From: Asterionellopsis glacialis
Lineage: Eukaryota; Bacillariophyta; Plagiogrammaphyceae; Rhaphoneidales; Asterionellopsidaceae
Reading direction: 5' to 3'
Assembly (NCBI GenBank): GCA_014885115.2
Contig: WKLE02000459.1
Location: forward strand, 2,508-28,280
Length of the DNA stretch: 25,773 nt
Shown here: one piece after another, positions 1 to 8,756 of the stretch
Numbering within the stretch: position 1 is the stretch's first letter
How the letters are laid out: each line of letters begins with the position of its first letter
Position numbers and translations under genes: made by a program
The notes under the pieces: model-generated
Databases searched by the model: none
Seen by the model: the letters and a program-made list of their open reading frames with translations, nothing else
What the model was told of the DNA's origin: nothing

Positions 1-1163
1 AACAAAATCAAAGGTATTGATTGTTCTAATACTAATTTGTAGCTTCAATGAAATAAATCCATTGGATATCGCTTTCATTTGAAAATGCCCTAAGAAATTT
101 GAAAATTATAGAGACGACAAAGCATCTGCAGATATATACCATTGCACCAGTAGGAGTACTGGTAAGTAGTAGAGTGCTAATAACCAACAATCCCATCATT
201 TATGATTCTGATACACCAATCAACTTGGTGTCTGTAGTCGGTTGTTGGTTGCAAAGGAAGGTGTACAGCGGCAAGTAAATCGTCACCGTGATTTTGTGCA
301 TTTAAGAAAAAAATCCGAAACGAGAAAATCCGGAAAAACAGTTTGGGTCGAAAACGGTTAACCTTGACGTTACCATTTATTTTGAAATTCAAGGCACATT
401 CAAGGATGAATTACTTGTATTTTCACTACGACCTGTACGGCATCGAAAGCGTTGGAAAGGTTGGGACGTTGCGTTGATCCGTTGGAGAGTATTTCAACGG
501 ATCTACGTCCAGTAATTACTACCTACTTAATTAAAATTCAGTTACTTGGACATTTGAAGCAGTTTCCTAATTTTTTTGGTAAAAATTCAGTAAAAACCAA
601 TCGCCATTATAATAGAATACTTAATTATTAATTCTTGTACTTCATTTCATAATTGATTATAAATTATGCTCTTGAATATATAATAATATCATAAAACTTT
701 GACATTAAGTAAATCATTTTTGATACATGTAACTAGGATCATTTCGAGTCTACATATAGCTGGTACAATATGATGGTACCAGGCACGTGTACTAGAGGTA
801 ACTAGTAGTACCCAGCTTACCTGAATAATACCTGTACATCCACCAGGATGCATACAGTCATCAATCATACATGTGTTTCCAGGTACTGTTTCCTCCATGG
901 ACAGACAGCACCTTAGTAAATACCTGGTAATAAATAAATAGTCTGGATACTCATACACACTTTCTTCATATCATATATATCCTTCATTTTTCAGTCGGCG
1001 ATTGATGATAAGTAAGCTCAATGACTAGTGCTCACGGATCGTCTTGTATTGTATTCTCTTTAGTAGAGGGCATTGGGACGACAAAGATTCTAGAACTTCG
1101 AGTGTTATCAGTAAACTCAACTGGAGATAAAGTTGCCTCGACAAAATATAGGCGAAACGGAAC
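1..1163. other. AT-rich intergenic region, no gene seen
   Basis: I see no convincing coding sequence on either strand here. The open frames are short, AT-rich and lack protein-like composition. The stretch 760-930 holds several GGTACC/TACCTGG-type motifs (for example TGGTACCA at 774-781), of the same kind as those seen upstream of genes elsewhere in the window. The last part is presumably promoter and 5' leader of the gene starting at 1164. Confidence 0.5.
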
Positions 1164-1889
1164 ATGAAGTTTCCGCTGCTGAGTCGGAGATCTCAGGTAT
1201 TCGCGACTTTTCCAAGTGAACAAAGAAAAAGAAATTCTGGCAATGAAATACAGTCTATACTAAAAGAGAGCAAAGATTCAATTGCTACGTCGAGAGAAGC
1301 AGAAAGCGATAAAGGAAGAGTGACTTTTGCAAAAAATGTTCTAGTTGGCACAACGGATCCCATAAAAGATGGTTTCGAAGTTAGTAATCTAGAAGGGGGA
1401 AACCAAGCGGTTCAAAAAACCAGCGAATCTTTCATGGAATCAGACACGGAAGATGAACGGGAAGTTTATACAACAGAAAGCAGGGATACTTTCGATGGGA
1501 TCATTTCAGATGATGGTACATTCGATGGATCAGTGGTTACCATGATGGAAGACGATGATAATGATGCAGCAGACAAGACCTGTTCGAGCTGTTTATGCGT
1601 GGGTCCCGCTGGTCCCGTTTGTGTTGGTATGAAAGAGGAAGTCGTTGGTACGTGGGAAGACACTGCTAATTCACTGTACGAAGTGTGCCACGTATTCACA
1701 TTGAGAGAAAATGAAATTCTTGAAGTTTCGGGGCAAATAGATCATGCAAAGAATGAATTTCTCCCAGTAAGGCGAAAGTGGATTAAACGCCACCGAAGAA
1801 GGACGTTCCGAAAAAGTCAAAGTGATGTCTCGTCAGCTACAGAACACGAGGAGTCTGCATACAAAGACACAGAGACATCTAGGCAATAA
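1164..1889 (+). CDS. Hypothetical acidic protein with a possible PP1-docking RVxF motif
   Basis: Single-exon frame of 241 residues starting at an ATG. I do not recognise the family. The middle is acidic (residues 91-137, rich in D/E/S/T). It is followed by a Cys cluster (C140, C143, C145, C153) in a Gly/Pro context, then a strongly basic stretch around residues 203-217 (RRKWIKRHRRRTFRKS), which could be a nuclear-localisation or nucleic-acid/phosphoinositide contact. Residues 52-55 read RVTF preceded by KG, which fits the RVxF consensus for docking to protein phosphatase 1. No signal peptide or membrane segment is visible. The sequence is mostly polar and probably disordered. Coding status rests on frame length and on composition unlike the flanking AT-rich DNA. 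Any PP1 role is inference from a four-residue motif. Confidence 0.55.
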   Translation: MKFPLLSRRSQVFATFPSEQRKRNSGNEIQSILKESKDSIATSREAESDKGRVTFAKNVLVGTTDPIKDGFEVSNLEGGNQAVQKTSESFMESDTEDEREVYTTESRDTFDGIISDDGTFDGSVVTMMEDDDNDAADKTCSSCLCVGPAGPVCVGMKEEVVGTWEDTANSLYEVCHVFTLRENEILEVSGQIDHAKNEFLPVRRKWIKRHRRRTFRKSQSDVSSATEHEESAYKDTETSRQ

Positions 1890-2263
1890 CTCCAACGGCA
1901 ACCGTGTCGCTGTGACCAATGAACAAAGATTGGAATGCATACAAAAATTTAATTTTGATATTGAAAATTTCGGCGCATGCGGGAAGTACTTAATTTAGAA
2001 AGAGGAAACAAGGTATAAAAGAGTTTTATAAGCAAAATAAGTAAAAGTGAGATAATAAATAAGTTTTACAACGCGTAATTTTATATTGGTAAATTCATAT
2101 GATTACAAAGGAACCTGCACGTTGCACAAGAAAACCTGCACAAGATTTTAATCTAACAACATAACCAAGAAAGTCTTCTCGTAGAAATTCAATGTAATGA
2201 CAGGGCGACGCTAAATAAATAGACCTTTCAACCCGTCTCACTCTGCGGTAAGAATCCAAAAAG

Positions 2264-2318
2264 TAGGACCTCTCTCTCTAGAGAGCTTAATGTAAGTCTC
2301 TCTAGAGTAGAGGTCCTA
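2264..2318. repeat. 55-nt imperfect inverted repeat (hairpin) with TCTCTAGAGA arms
   Basis: The left arm begins TAGGACCTCTCTCTCTAGAG and the right arm ends with its near reverse complement (...CTCTAGAGTAGAGGTCCTA). The arms are about 26 nt with one slipped base, around a three-base centre. Each arm itself contains a TCTAGA-centred palindrome, so the element is a palindrome of palindromes. It lies 0.7 kb upstream of RPB1. Related pieces occur at 9797-9832 and 16881-16943. Confidence 0.8.
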
Positions 2319-2797
2319 ACTAACTCTTACTAGTCCTACATATTTTTTGACATTTTTTTATTCAACATAAAACACAGATGCCAAGAGACCCCCATTTGCA
2401 GCATATTTTGCCGGTGGTTCCAGTAGACTGCCGGTACTAGGTATTATGTAGGATCCTACGGTCCATACCCTTGTCTCAAGAATATCAGCATCTTGTACAC
2501 AAAAAATATAGGAGCCTCAGTCCCAGTAATACTGTAACCTTTATAGAAAGGACTTTCACAGAGATTTCAAGATTGAGCGGTCGGAAAGGCGAAAGAGCGC
2601 GCGAGTGGCCTGCGTTTCCGTCGGAGAACTCGGTTGATAGTTGTTAGTGCGACCCTCAAGCTCTCTGAGCTGCTCTCTGGTCGTTCGATCCGGCTCTTTG
2701 TCCTTGCTTTGGCGACACAGCGGGAGCGAGAGTTTGCTTGCAGTGCTTCGTCTCATCGTCTACGTTTTCCTCCTATCGCATCTCGCGTCTTGTGTCT

Positions 2798-2816
2798 AGG
2801 TCCTAGGACTAGTCCT
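2798..2816. repeat. CTAG palindrome cluster in RPB1 leader
   Basis: The 19-nt sequence AGGTCCTAGGACTAGTCCT contains two overlapping perfect palindromes, TCCTAGGA (2801-2808) and AGGACTAGTCCT (2805-2816). The AGGAC/GTCCT half-sites match the ends of the hairpins at 2264-2318 and 9797-9832, which suggests one motif family. Confidence 0.7.
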
Positions 2817-3021
2817 CTACGGATTGCAAAGTACTTGCTTGCATCGTCTGTATCTACGAGGTCAAAATCCCAGTCCCGTCACTGTTTGCTGTCTGTCGAA
2901 TAAGAGATATCATCTAGAATTGTTGTCAGCGGCATTTTTGAGTCTTTTTGTGTAGCAAGGCCATCTGATTAATTCAAAGCTCTCTTAACATTTTGATTGA
3001 AGTGCAGTTTGCATTGTCAGC

Positions 3022-6000
3022 ATGGCGAACAAAACAGGCTCAATGTCGCTGGGACAGGCATCGGAGAATTTTGGATTCTCTCGTGTGCGGTTGAGACGTA
3101 TTCAAAAGCTCCAGTTTGGTGTTGTGAATCCTCATGAACTCCGTCAATACTCGGTGACTCAAGCAATCACCGTGAACGGCCGTCGTATTCCAGCTGGTGT
3201 GACCAGGTACGAAACCCACATTCAGGGCCAGCCAGTTTACGGTGGTGCCAATGACCCTCGTTTAGGCAATCTCCATGACAAATCCGATCCGGGCCATTTT
3301 GGCCACTTGGACTTGGCACGTCCCGTGTACCACCAGGGTTTCATCCAAGTCACTCTCAAAACGCTCAGGTCAATCTGCTTTCACTGTTCGCGAATTAGAA
3401 TGAAAGAAGATGAATACAAGTATCAAAAGTGTCTCCAAATCAAGAACAGGAAACGACGTCTGGATGCTTTTCATACATTGTTAAGAGGTAAGAAGAAATG
3501 CGACCATTGCGAAGGAGTACAGCCTAAGCTAACCAAGGTTGGTCTGAGTCTTGAAGCCGAATACCAAGAAGGCGACGTCGTTCCTTCCGCGGAAGCAGGA
3601 TCTGGAGACTCAAAGCAGTTTTTGAGCGGACAAAAGGCTGTAGAGATCCTTCGGAGGATGCGGGATGAAGACATCAAACATCTTGGATTGGATGTTAGGT
3701 GGGCAAGACCGGACTGGTTGTTGGTGCAGGTTCTTCCAGTCCCGCCCCTGCACGTCCGTCCTGCTGTATCTATGGGTTCGGCACAATCTGAAGATGATTT
3801 GACGCATCAACTCGTGAACGTTATCAAAAGTAATATTGCTCTCAAGCAGGCTGTTACGAATGGCGAACCAAACATTATTGTTGAGCAATTTGAGCAATCG
3901 TTGCAGCATAATATTGCTGCATTTATGGACAACGAATTAGCGGGAATGCCCCAGGTCACACAAAGAAGTGGACGTCCACTCAAAACGATCCAGCAAAGGC
4001 TCAAGGGAAAGGAAGGACGTATCCGAGGTAACTTGATGGGAAAGCGTGTTGATTTCTCAGCACGTACGGTCATTACCGCCGATCCCAATTTAGGTATTCA
4101 CCAAGTCGGAGTTCCAAGGTCGGTGGCAATGAATCTTACCGTGCCGGAGCGCGTGACCCCCTTTAATCTTGCAGAACTGTCTCAACTCGTTGCGAACGGC
4201 CCGACAACGCACCCAGGTGCCAAACATATTATTCGCACGGACGGTACTCGTGTCGATTTGCGATACGTCAAGAACAAATCTGAATTGTTGTTGGCAAATG
4301 GCTGGATTGTAGAGCGTCACTTGCGTGATGATGATATTGTTCTTTTTAATCGTCAGCCAAGTTTACACAAAATGTCCATTATGGGGCATTTAGCCAAGGT
4401 ATTGGATTGGTCGACTTTCCGTCTGAACTTGAGTTGTACCGCTCCCTACAATGCTGATTTCGATGGAGATGAAATGAATCTTCACGTACCTCAATCCTTG
4501 CCTGCGAGGGCCGAAGCTGAACTTATGATGCACGCCCCACGTGTTGTGGTCAGTGGTCAGTCAAATCGACCAGTGATGGGTATTATCCAAGACTCTCTTA
4601 TTGCTGTTCAAAAAATGACAAAGAGAGATGTATTCCTGGAAAGAGATTTGGTTTATAACATACTTATGTGGGTGAAGAATTGGGATGGTCGCATCCCTAT
4701 TCCTGCAATCCTCAAGCCCAAGGAATTGTGGACCGGTAAACAGATGCTTTCCCTCATTTTGCCAAAGGTGAATCTTAAATCAAAGGCAAATAATGGTCCA
4801 GCCAAGGATCCGTCGGGGAAGATGATGTCAAACACCTTCAATGCATACGATCATTTAGTGACAATCCAGGAAGGAGAATTGCTCGAAGGCACAATTGATA
4901 AGAAAACGATTGGAAGTGGTATGGGAGGCTTGATTCACACAGCTTGGTTAGACGTTGGTCACGAAGACAATGCGCGATTCATGAATCAGGTACAACAGCT
5001 TACTAATTACTGGATTCTCCAGTGCAGTTTCAGTATCGGTGCAACGGATGCTGTTGCTGACGTTGCAACCATGCAGCAGATCGAGTCAACGATCAACAAA
5101 GCAAAGCTTCAAGTGTTGGATTTGGTGCGACAGGGGCAAAAGGGTGAGCTCGAGACTCAACCAGGAAAAACCATGATTGAAAGTTTTGAACAATTTGTGA
5201 ATAAAGTTCTCAACACAGCACGTGATCAAGCTGGAAAATCAGCTCAAGCGTCTTTGGACGAAACCAACTCTGTGAAAGCCATGGTCACAGCGGGATCTAA
5301 GGGTTCGTTTATTAATATCTCACAGATTATCGCTTGTGTTGGACAGCAGAATGTAGAAGGAAAACGTATTCCGTATGGCTTTGTCAAGAGGACACTTCCC
5401 CACTTCTCAAAAGATGATCTTGGTCCAGAATCTCGTGGTTTTGTTGAAAACTCATATCTTCGAGGTTTGTCACCTCAAGAGTTTTTCTTTCATGCTATGG
5501 GTGGTCGTGAGGGTCTCATCGATACTGCTTGTAAGACTGCAGAAACTGGATACATTCAGCGACGTCTTGTCAAGGCCATGGAGACAGTGATGGCCCGATA
5601 TGATGGCACCTTGCGAACCAGTGGTGGGCAAATTGTGCAATTTCTTTATGGAGAAGATGGTATGGACGCCGTTTGGATTGAGCGTCAAAGCTTTGACTCG
5701 TTGACGTTGGCCAAGGCAGAGTTCGAAAAGAAATTCGTGCTCAACACATCTGATGCGGACTTTGGTTTGGATGATCAAAATCTCCCCTATCTGGAACCAG
5801 AAATCAAGGATGACTGTATGAATGACTCTGAGGTGCAAGTAATACTGGATCGAGAAGCCGAATTGCTCCGATCGGACCAAGAAACCCTACGAATTGTTAT
5901 GGCAAATCGCGAGGCTGGACGAGAAAGTGATGAGTCATCTTATGCTCCTGGAAACATTCGGCGTGTCCTCCAGAATGCACACCGTCAATTCCGTATCGAC

Positions 6001-8316
6001 AAAAGCCTTCCAAGTGATCTGCACCCTAAGGATGTTATTCAAAAAGTTAACGATCTGCTAGATCGACTAGTTGTCGTTGTTGGTGACGACCCATTGAGTA
6101 TCGAAGCCCAGAATAACGCAACAACGCTTTATCGCATTCTAATTCGGAGTTTGCTTTCAAGTAAACGTGTCCTGAAGGACTGGAGGTTAAGCGAGTCGGC
6201 ACTTAACTGGGTACTAGGAGAAATTGAAACTAGATTCAACCAGGCTAAGGTAAATCCGGGCGAGATGGCCGGTGTGCTTGCAGCCCAGAGTGTTGGTGAG
6301 CCTGCGACTCAAATGACGTTGAATACATTCCATTACGCTGGTGTGTCAGCCAAGAATGTGACTCTTGGTGTTCCTCGTCTGAAAGAAATCATTAACGTTG
6401 CGAAAAGTCCAAAAACGCCAGGTTTGACTGTGTATTTACAAGAAGAAGTTAGCGGCGACGCTGATATTGCTAAGCTCGTTCACTCAATGATTGAATATAC
6501 CGTTTTAGGCGATGTTGTCAAGCTAACCGAAATTTATTATGATCCTGACATCAAAAATACTGTTGTGGAAAAGGATCGAGAATTCGTGAAAGAGTACTAT
6601 GATTTGGGTGACGAGACCGACGATGACTTACGTCGTTTAAGTCCATGGGTATTGCGGATCGAATTAAACCAGACTGTATTTTTCGATAAGAAATTGAAGA
6701 TGAATGAAATTGTTAGAGAAATTCAGAACGAGTACTCGAATGACCTGAACGTGCTTGTAACTGATGACAATGCTGACGATTTGATTGTACGTGTAAGAAT
6801 CGTTAATGATATACCGGCAAATGTTGGTGGGGGAGTAGATGAAGACGGCAATCCCATTCCATTCCTCGAGGAGGAGGAAGTTGAAATGGGACAAGAAGAC
6901 GATGTCTTTTTGAAGCGTCTGGAAAAGAGTATGCTTTCTGCCTTGAAACTCCGTGGAGTAGAGGATATCAAAAAGGTGTTCATGCGTGGTGGAGCAAAGC
7001 GAGCTGTTTGGGACAATGAAACAGGATTCGGTGTAAAAGACGAGTGGGTTCTTGAGACAGACGGAACGAATCTAATGGCTGTTCTTGGTGTTGATTATGT
7101 TGACGCCTCGAGGACAATCAGTAACAATATCGTTGAAGTGTTCGTTGTTCTAGGAATCGAAGGAGTGCGCGGGGCCATTTTGAGTGAACTGCGAAACGTT
7201 ATTAGTTTCGATGGTTCATATGTCAATTACCGCCACTTGGCATGTCTCGTCGATGTCATGACCATGCACGGGCATCTCATGGCAATTGATCGTCATGGTA
7301 TTAATCGTGTAGACTCTGGACCACTCTTGCGTGCTTCTTTCGAAGAGACCGTTGATATGCTCATGGATTCAGCTGTCTTTGCGGAAGAAGAGGTGCTGAA
7401 GGGCGTCACAGAAAACATTATGATGGGACAGCTTGCTCGTGTAGGTACCGGTGACATGGATCTGCTACTTGACGAGCAGAAAGTTATGCGCGATGCTGTT
7501 GAAGTTGTTGTAGATGATTTCGGCAAGGATCTTGGTGCTGTGACAGGTGGTGGACCAGGTAGCAGTGCGGGAGCAGCAACTCCATATGCATCCACGCCAT
7601 TTCAGGCAAGTCCAATGGTTGGTTCAGGAGGCGAGATGTCACCTTTCGTCGGTGGCGATGCTGGTTTCAGTCCTGCTGTTGGCGGTGCTAGCTTCTCTCC
7701 GGCTTACAGCCCTTCCTACAATCCCTCTAGTGGTTCATATGGAGGTGGATTTACAAGTGGGAGCTATGGCAGTGGTGAGACAGGCGCATCTTCGCCACAG
7801 TACTCACCGACAAGTCCTGCCTATAGTCCAACAAGTCCTGCATATTCGCCAACAAGTCCTGCATATTCGCCAACTAGTCCTGCATACAGCCCGACCTCTC
7901 CAGCGTATTCACCTACTTCTCCAGCGTATTCACCAACTAGCCCTGCGTACTCGCCTACAAGTCCGGCTTACAGCCCCACTTCCCCTGCATATTCACCGAC
8001 TTCTCCTGCATATTCACCAACAAGTCCTGCATATTCGCCTACAAGTCCGGCTTACAGCCCCACTTCCCCTGCTTACTCACCGACTTCTCCAGCGTACTCA
8101 CCAACAAGTCCTGCGTATTCGCCAACAAGTCCGGCTTACAGTCCGACCTCTCCCGCGTATTCACCAACTTCTCCGGCATATTCACCAACAAGTCCTGCAT
8201 ATTCGCCTACAAGTCCGGCTTACAGTCCCACTTCTCCCGCCTATTCTCCAACTTCACCTGCGTATAGTCCAACAAGTCCTGCATATTCACCAGACGATGC
8301 AAAAAAGGATGATTAA
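3022..8316 (+). CDS. RPB1: RNA polymerase II largest subunit RPB1
   Basis: Intronless gene of 1764 residues for the catalytic subunit of RNA polymerase II, in the usual size range. The N-terminal clamp is followed by a complete core. The Mg-binding loop is at residues 477-487 (NADFDGDEMNL, catalytic D479, D481, D483). The bridge helix is near residues 814-855 (FFFHAMGGREGLIDTA...TGYIQRR). The trigger loop is near 1084-1110 (AAQSVGEPATQMTLNTFHYA, with catalytic-type His1104). The pore and cleft segments align throughout with yeast and human RPB1. Zinc site 8 looks present (C119, C122, C160, C163), but the three Cys of zinc site 7 are absent before GHFGH (91-95). A Gly/Ser-rich linker (about 1507-1593) leads to 23 exact YSPTSPA heptads (1594-1754) and an acidic tail YSPDDAKKDD. 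The ATG at 3022 gives the conserved N-terminus. The identity is certain. Confidence 0.98.
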   Translation: MANKTGSMSLGQASENFGFSRVRLRRIQKLQFGVVNPHELRQYSVTQAITVNGRRIPAGVTRYETHIQGQPVYGGANDPRLGNLHDKSDPGHFGHLDLARPVYHQGFIQVTLKTLRSICFHCSRIRMKEDEYKYQKCLQIKNRKRRLDAFHTLLRGKKKCDHCEGVQPKLTKVGLSLEAEYQEGDVVPSAEAGSGDSKQFLSGQKAVEILRRMRDEDIKHLGLDVRWARPDWLLVQVLPVPPLHVRPAVSMGSAQSEDDLTHQLVNVIKSNIALKQAVTNGEPNIIVEQFEQSLQHNIAAFMDNELAGMPQVTQRSGRPLKTIQQRLKGKEGRIRGNLMGKRVDFSARTVITADPNLGIHQVGVPRSVAMNLTVPERVTPFNLAELSQLVANGPTTHPGAKHIIRTDGTRVDLRYVKNKSELLLANGWIVERHLRDDDIVLFNRQPSLHKMSIMGHLAKVLDWSTFRLNLSCTAPYNADFDGDEMNLHVPQSLPARAEAELMMHAPRVVVSGQSNRPVMGIIQDSLIAVQKMTKRDVFLERDLVYNILMWVKNWDGRIPIPAILKPKELWTGKQMLSLILPKVNLKSKANNGPAKDPSGKMMSNTFNAYDHLVTIQEGELLEGTIDKKTIGSGMGGLIHTAWLDVGHEDNARFMNQVQQLTNYWILQCSFSIGATDAVADVATMQQIESTINKAKLQVLDLVRQGQKGELETQPGKTMIESFEQFVNKVLNTARDQAGKSAQASLDETNSVKAMVTAGSKGSFINISQIIACVGQQNVEGKRIPYGFVKRTLPHFSKDDLGPESRGFVENSYLRGLSPQEFFFHAMGGREGLIDTACKTAETGYIQRRLVKAMETVMARYDGTLRTSGGQIVQFLYGEDGMDAVWIERQSFDSLTLAKAEFEKKFVLNTSDADFGLDDQNLPYLEPEIKDDCMNDSEVQVILDREAELLRSDQETLRIVMANREAGRESDESSYAPGNIRRVLQNAHRQFRIDKSLPSDLHPKDVIQKVNDLLDRLVVVVGDDPLSIEAQNNATTLYRILIRSLLSSKRVLKDWRLSESALNWVLGEIETRFNQAKVNPGEMAGVLAAQSVGEPATQMTLNTFHYAGVSAKNVTLGVPRLKEIINVAKSPKTPGLTVYLQEEVSGDADIAKLVHSMIEYTVLGDVVKLTEIYYDPDIKNTVVEKDREFVKEYYDLGDETDDDLRRLSPWVLRIELNQTVFFDKKLKMNEIVREIQNEYSNDLNVLVTDDNADDLIVRVRIVNDIPANVGGGVDEDGNPIPFLEEEEVEMGQEDDVFLKRLEKSMLSALKLRGVEDIKKVFMRGGAKRAVWDNETGFGVKDEWVLETDGTNLMAVLGVDYVDASRTISNNIVEVFVVLGIEGVRGAILSELRNVISFDGSYVNYRHLACLVDVMTMHGHLMAIDRHGINRVDSGPLLRASFEETVDMLMDSAVFAEEEVLKGVTENIMMGQLARVGTGDMDLLLDEQKVMRDAVEVVVDDFGKDLGAVTGGGPGSSAGAATPYASTPFQASPMVGSGGEMSPFVGGDAGFSPAVGGASFSPAYSPSYNPSSGSYGGGFTSGSYGSGETGASSPQYSPTSPAYSPTSPAYSPTSPAYSPTSPAYSPTSPAYSPTSPAYSPTSPAYSPTSPAYSPTSPAYSPTSPAYSPTSPAYSPTSPAYSPTSPAYSPTSPAYSPTSPAYSPTSPAYSPTSPAYSPTSPAYSPTSPAYSPTSPAYSPTSPAYSPTSPAYSPTSPAYSPDDAKKDD
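7801..8283 (+). repeat. CTD heptad repeat array, 23 x YSPTSPA
   Basis: There are 161 codons in 23 exact heptads with no amino-acid variant. Every position 7 is Ala. At the DNA level heptads 4-23 fall into five 84-nt units of four heptads each (7864-7947, 7948-8031, 8032-8115, 8116-8199, 8200-8283). These units share synonymous codon patterns by heptad position (for example TCG second codon in heptad one, AGC/AGT in heptad two). Three heptads precede them. This indicates growth by four-heptad duplication, with later synonymous drift under strict protein-level selection or repeated homogenisation. Confidence 0.95.
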
Positions 8317-8756
8317 GTTGTTGGCTCTTAGAATCTTCGCATACTACATCTAATGACGTCGAAGAGCAACCAAGGTAGACTGCAGTTTGATTCAGTCTAC
8401 AATAATTAAACAAAGTAGAAAGGGATTTTTTAAATAATTTTTTTACAACTTTTCTTTTAAGCTTAACGTCGTGGCTTGAGATCTAATGCAGTGATGACTT
8501 CCGAATTAGCATGTCTTTGATGGCATTTTCGTCGTTTTGCCGCACTAGAAATTGTTGTTCTTCTCGCAACGCTTGCGCTTTTTCAGGGCCGCAACAAAAC
8601 GATTCCATCCACTTTTATGGCATCTTTCTATCTCAGTACTTGACGGACAAAGCAATGCACGCCCTTAGGTGGAGAAAAGTTAAACTGGGACGTGAAGCAC
8701 GTGCCATTTCAAATAATTCTAATGCTACCTTTTACATATTAAAATTTTATTTTCAG
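8317..8756. other. Convergent 3' region between RPB1 and coiled-coil gene
   Basis: 440 nt separate two converging stop codons. The part near 8420-8460 is T-rich. An open frame on the plus strand (8511-8798) has no protein-like character and runs into the 3' end of the opposite gene, so I regard it as chance. Both 3' UTRs presumably end here. I could not assign polyadenylation sites. Confidence 0.45.

Larger units (their letters stand above)
1890..3021 (+). promoter_or_regulatory. Long upstream region and probable 5' leader of RPB1
   Basis: There is 1.1 kb between the hypothetical gene and the RPB1 ATG. The first half is AT-rich and carries a 55-nt imperfect hairpin (2264-2318). From about 2560 the sequence becomes more GC-rich and includes a CTAG-type palindrome at 2798-2816, which suggests a 5' leader or core promoter. 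A frame opening at 2634 and closing at 2903 could act as an upstream ORF if transcription starts before it, but its sequence (Leu/Ser/Arg-rich) does not look like a conserved protein. No TATA box stands out at a fixed distance from the ATG. The promoter assignment follows from position only. Confidence 0.45.

Noticed and set aside
689..958. Minus-strand open frame of 89 codons in the left intergenic region
   Set aside because: No protein-like composition and no neighbour or splice evidence; it overlaps a GGTACC-motif-rich stretch.
2634..2903. 89-codon open frame upstream of RPB1
   Set aside because: Composition is leader-like and no family is recognisable. It ends 118 nt before the RPB1 ATG and is treated as possible uORF or leader sequence.
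7801..8283. Regular direct repeats resembling a CRISPR array or minisatellite
   Set aside because: The repeats have no spacers, are 21 nt in frame and encode the RPB1 CTD.
7547..8353. 268-codon open frame overlapping the RPB1 CTD
   Set aside because: It is a shadow frame created by the repeated heptad codons in another phase, low in complexity (HIRQQVL-type repeats).
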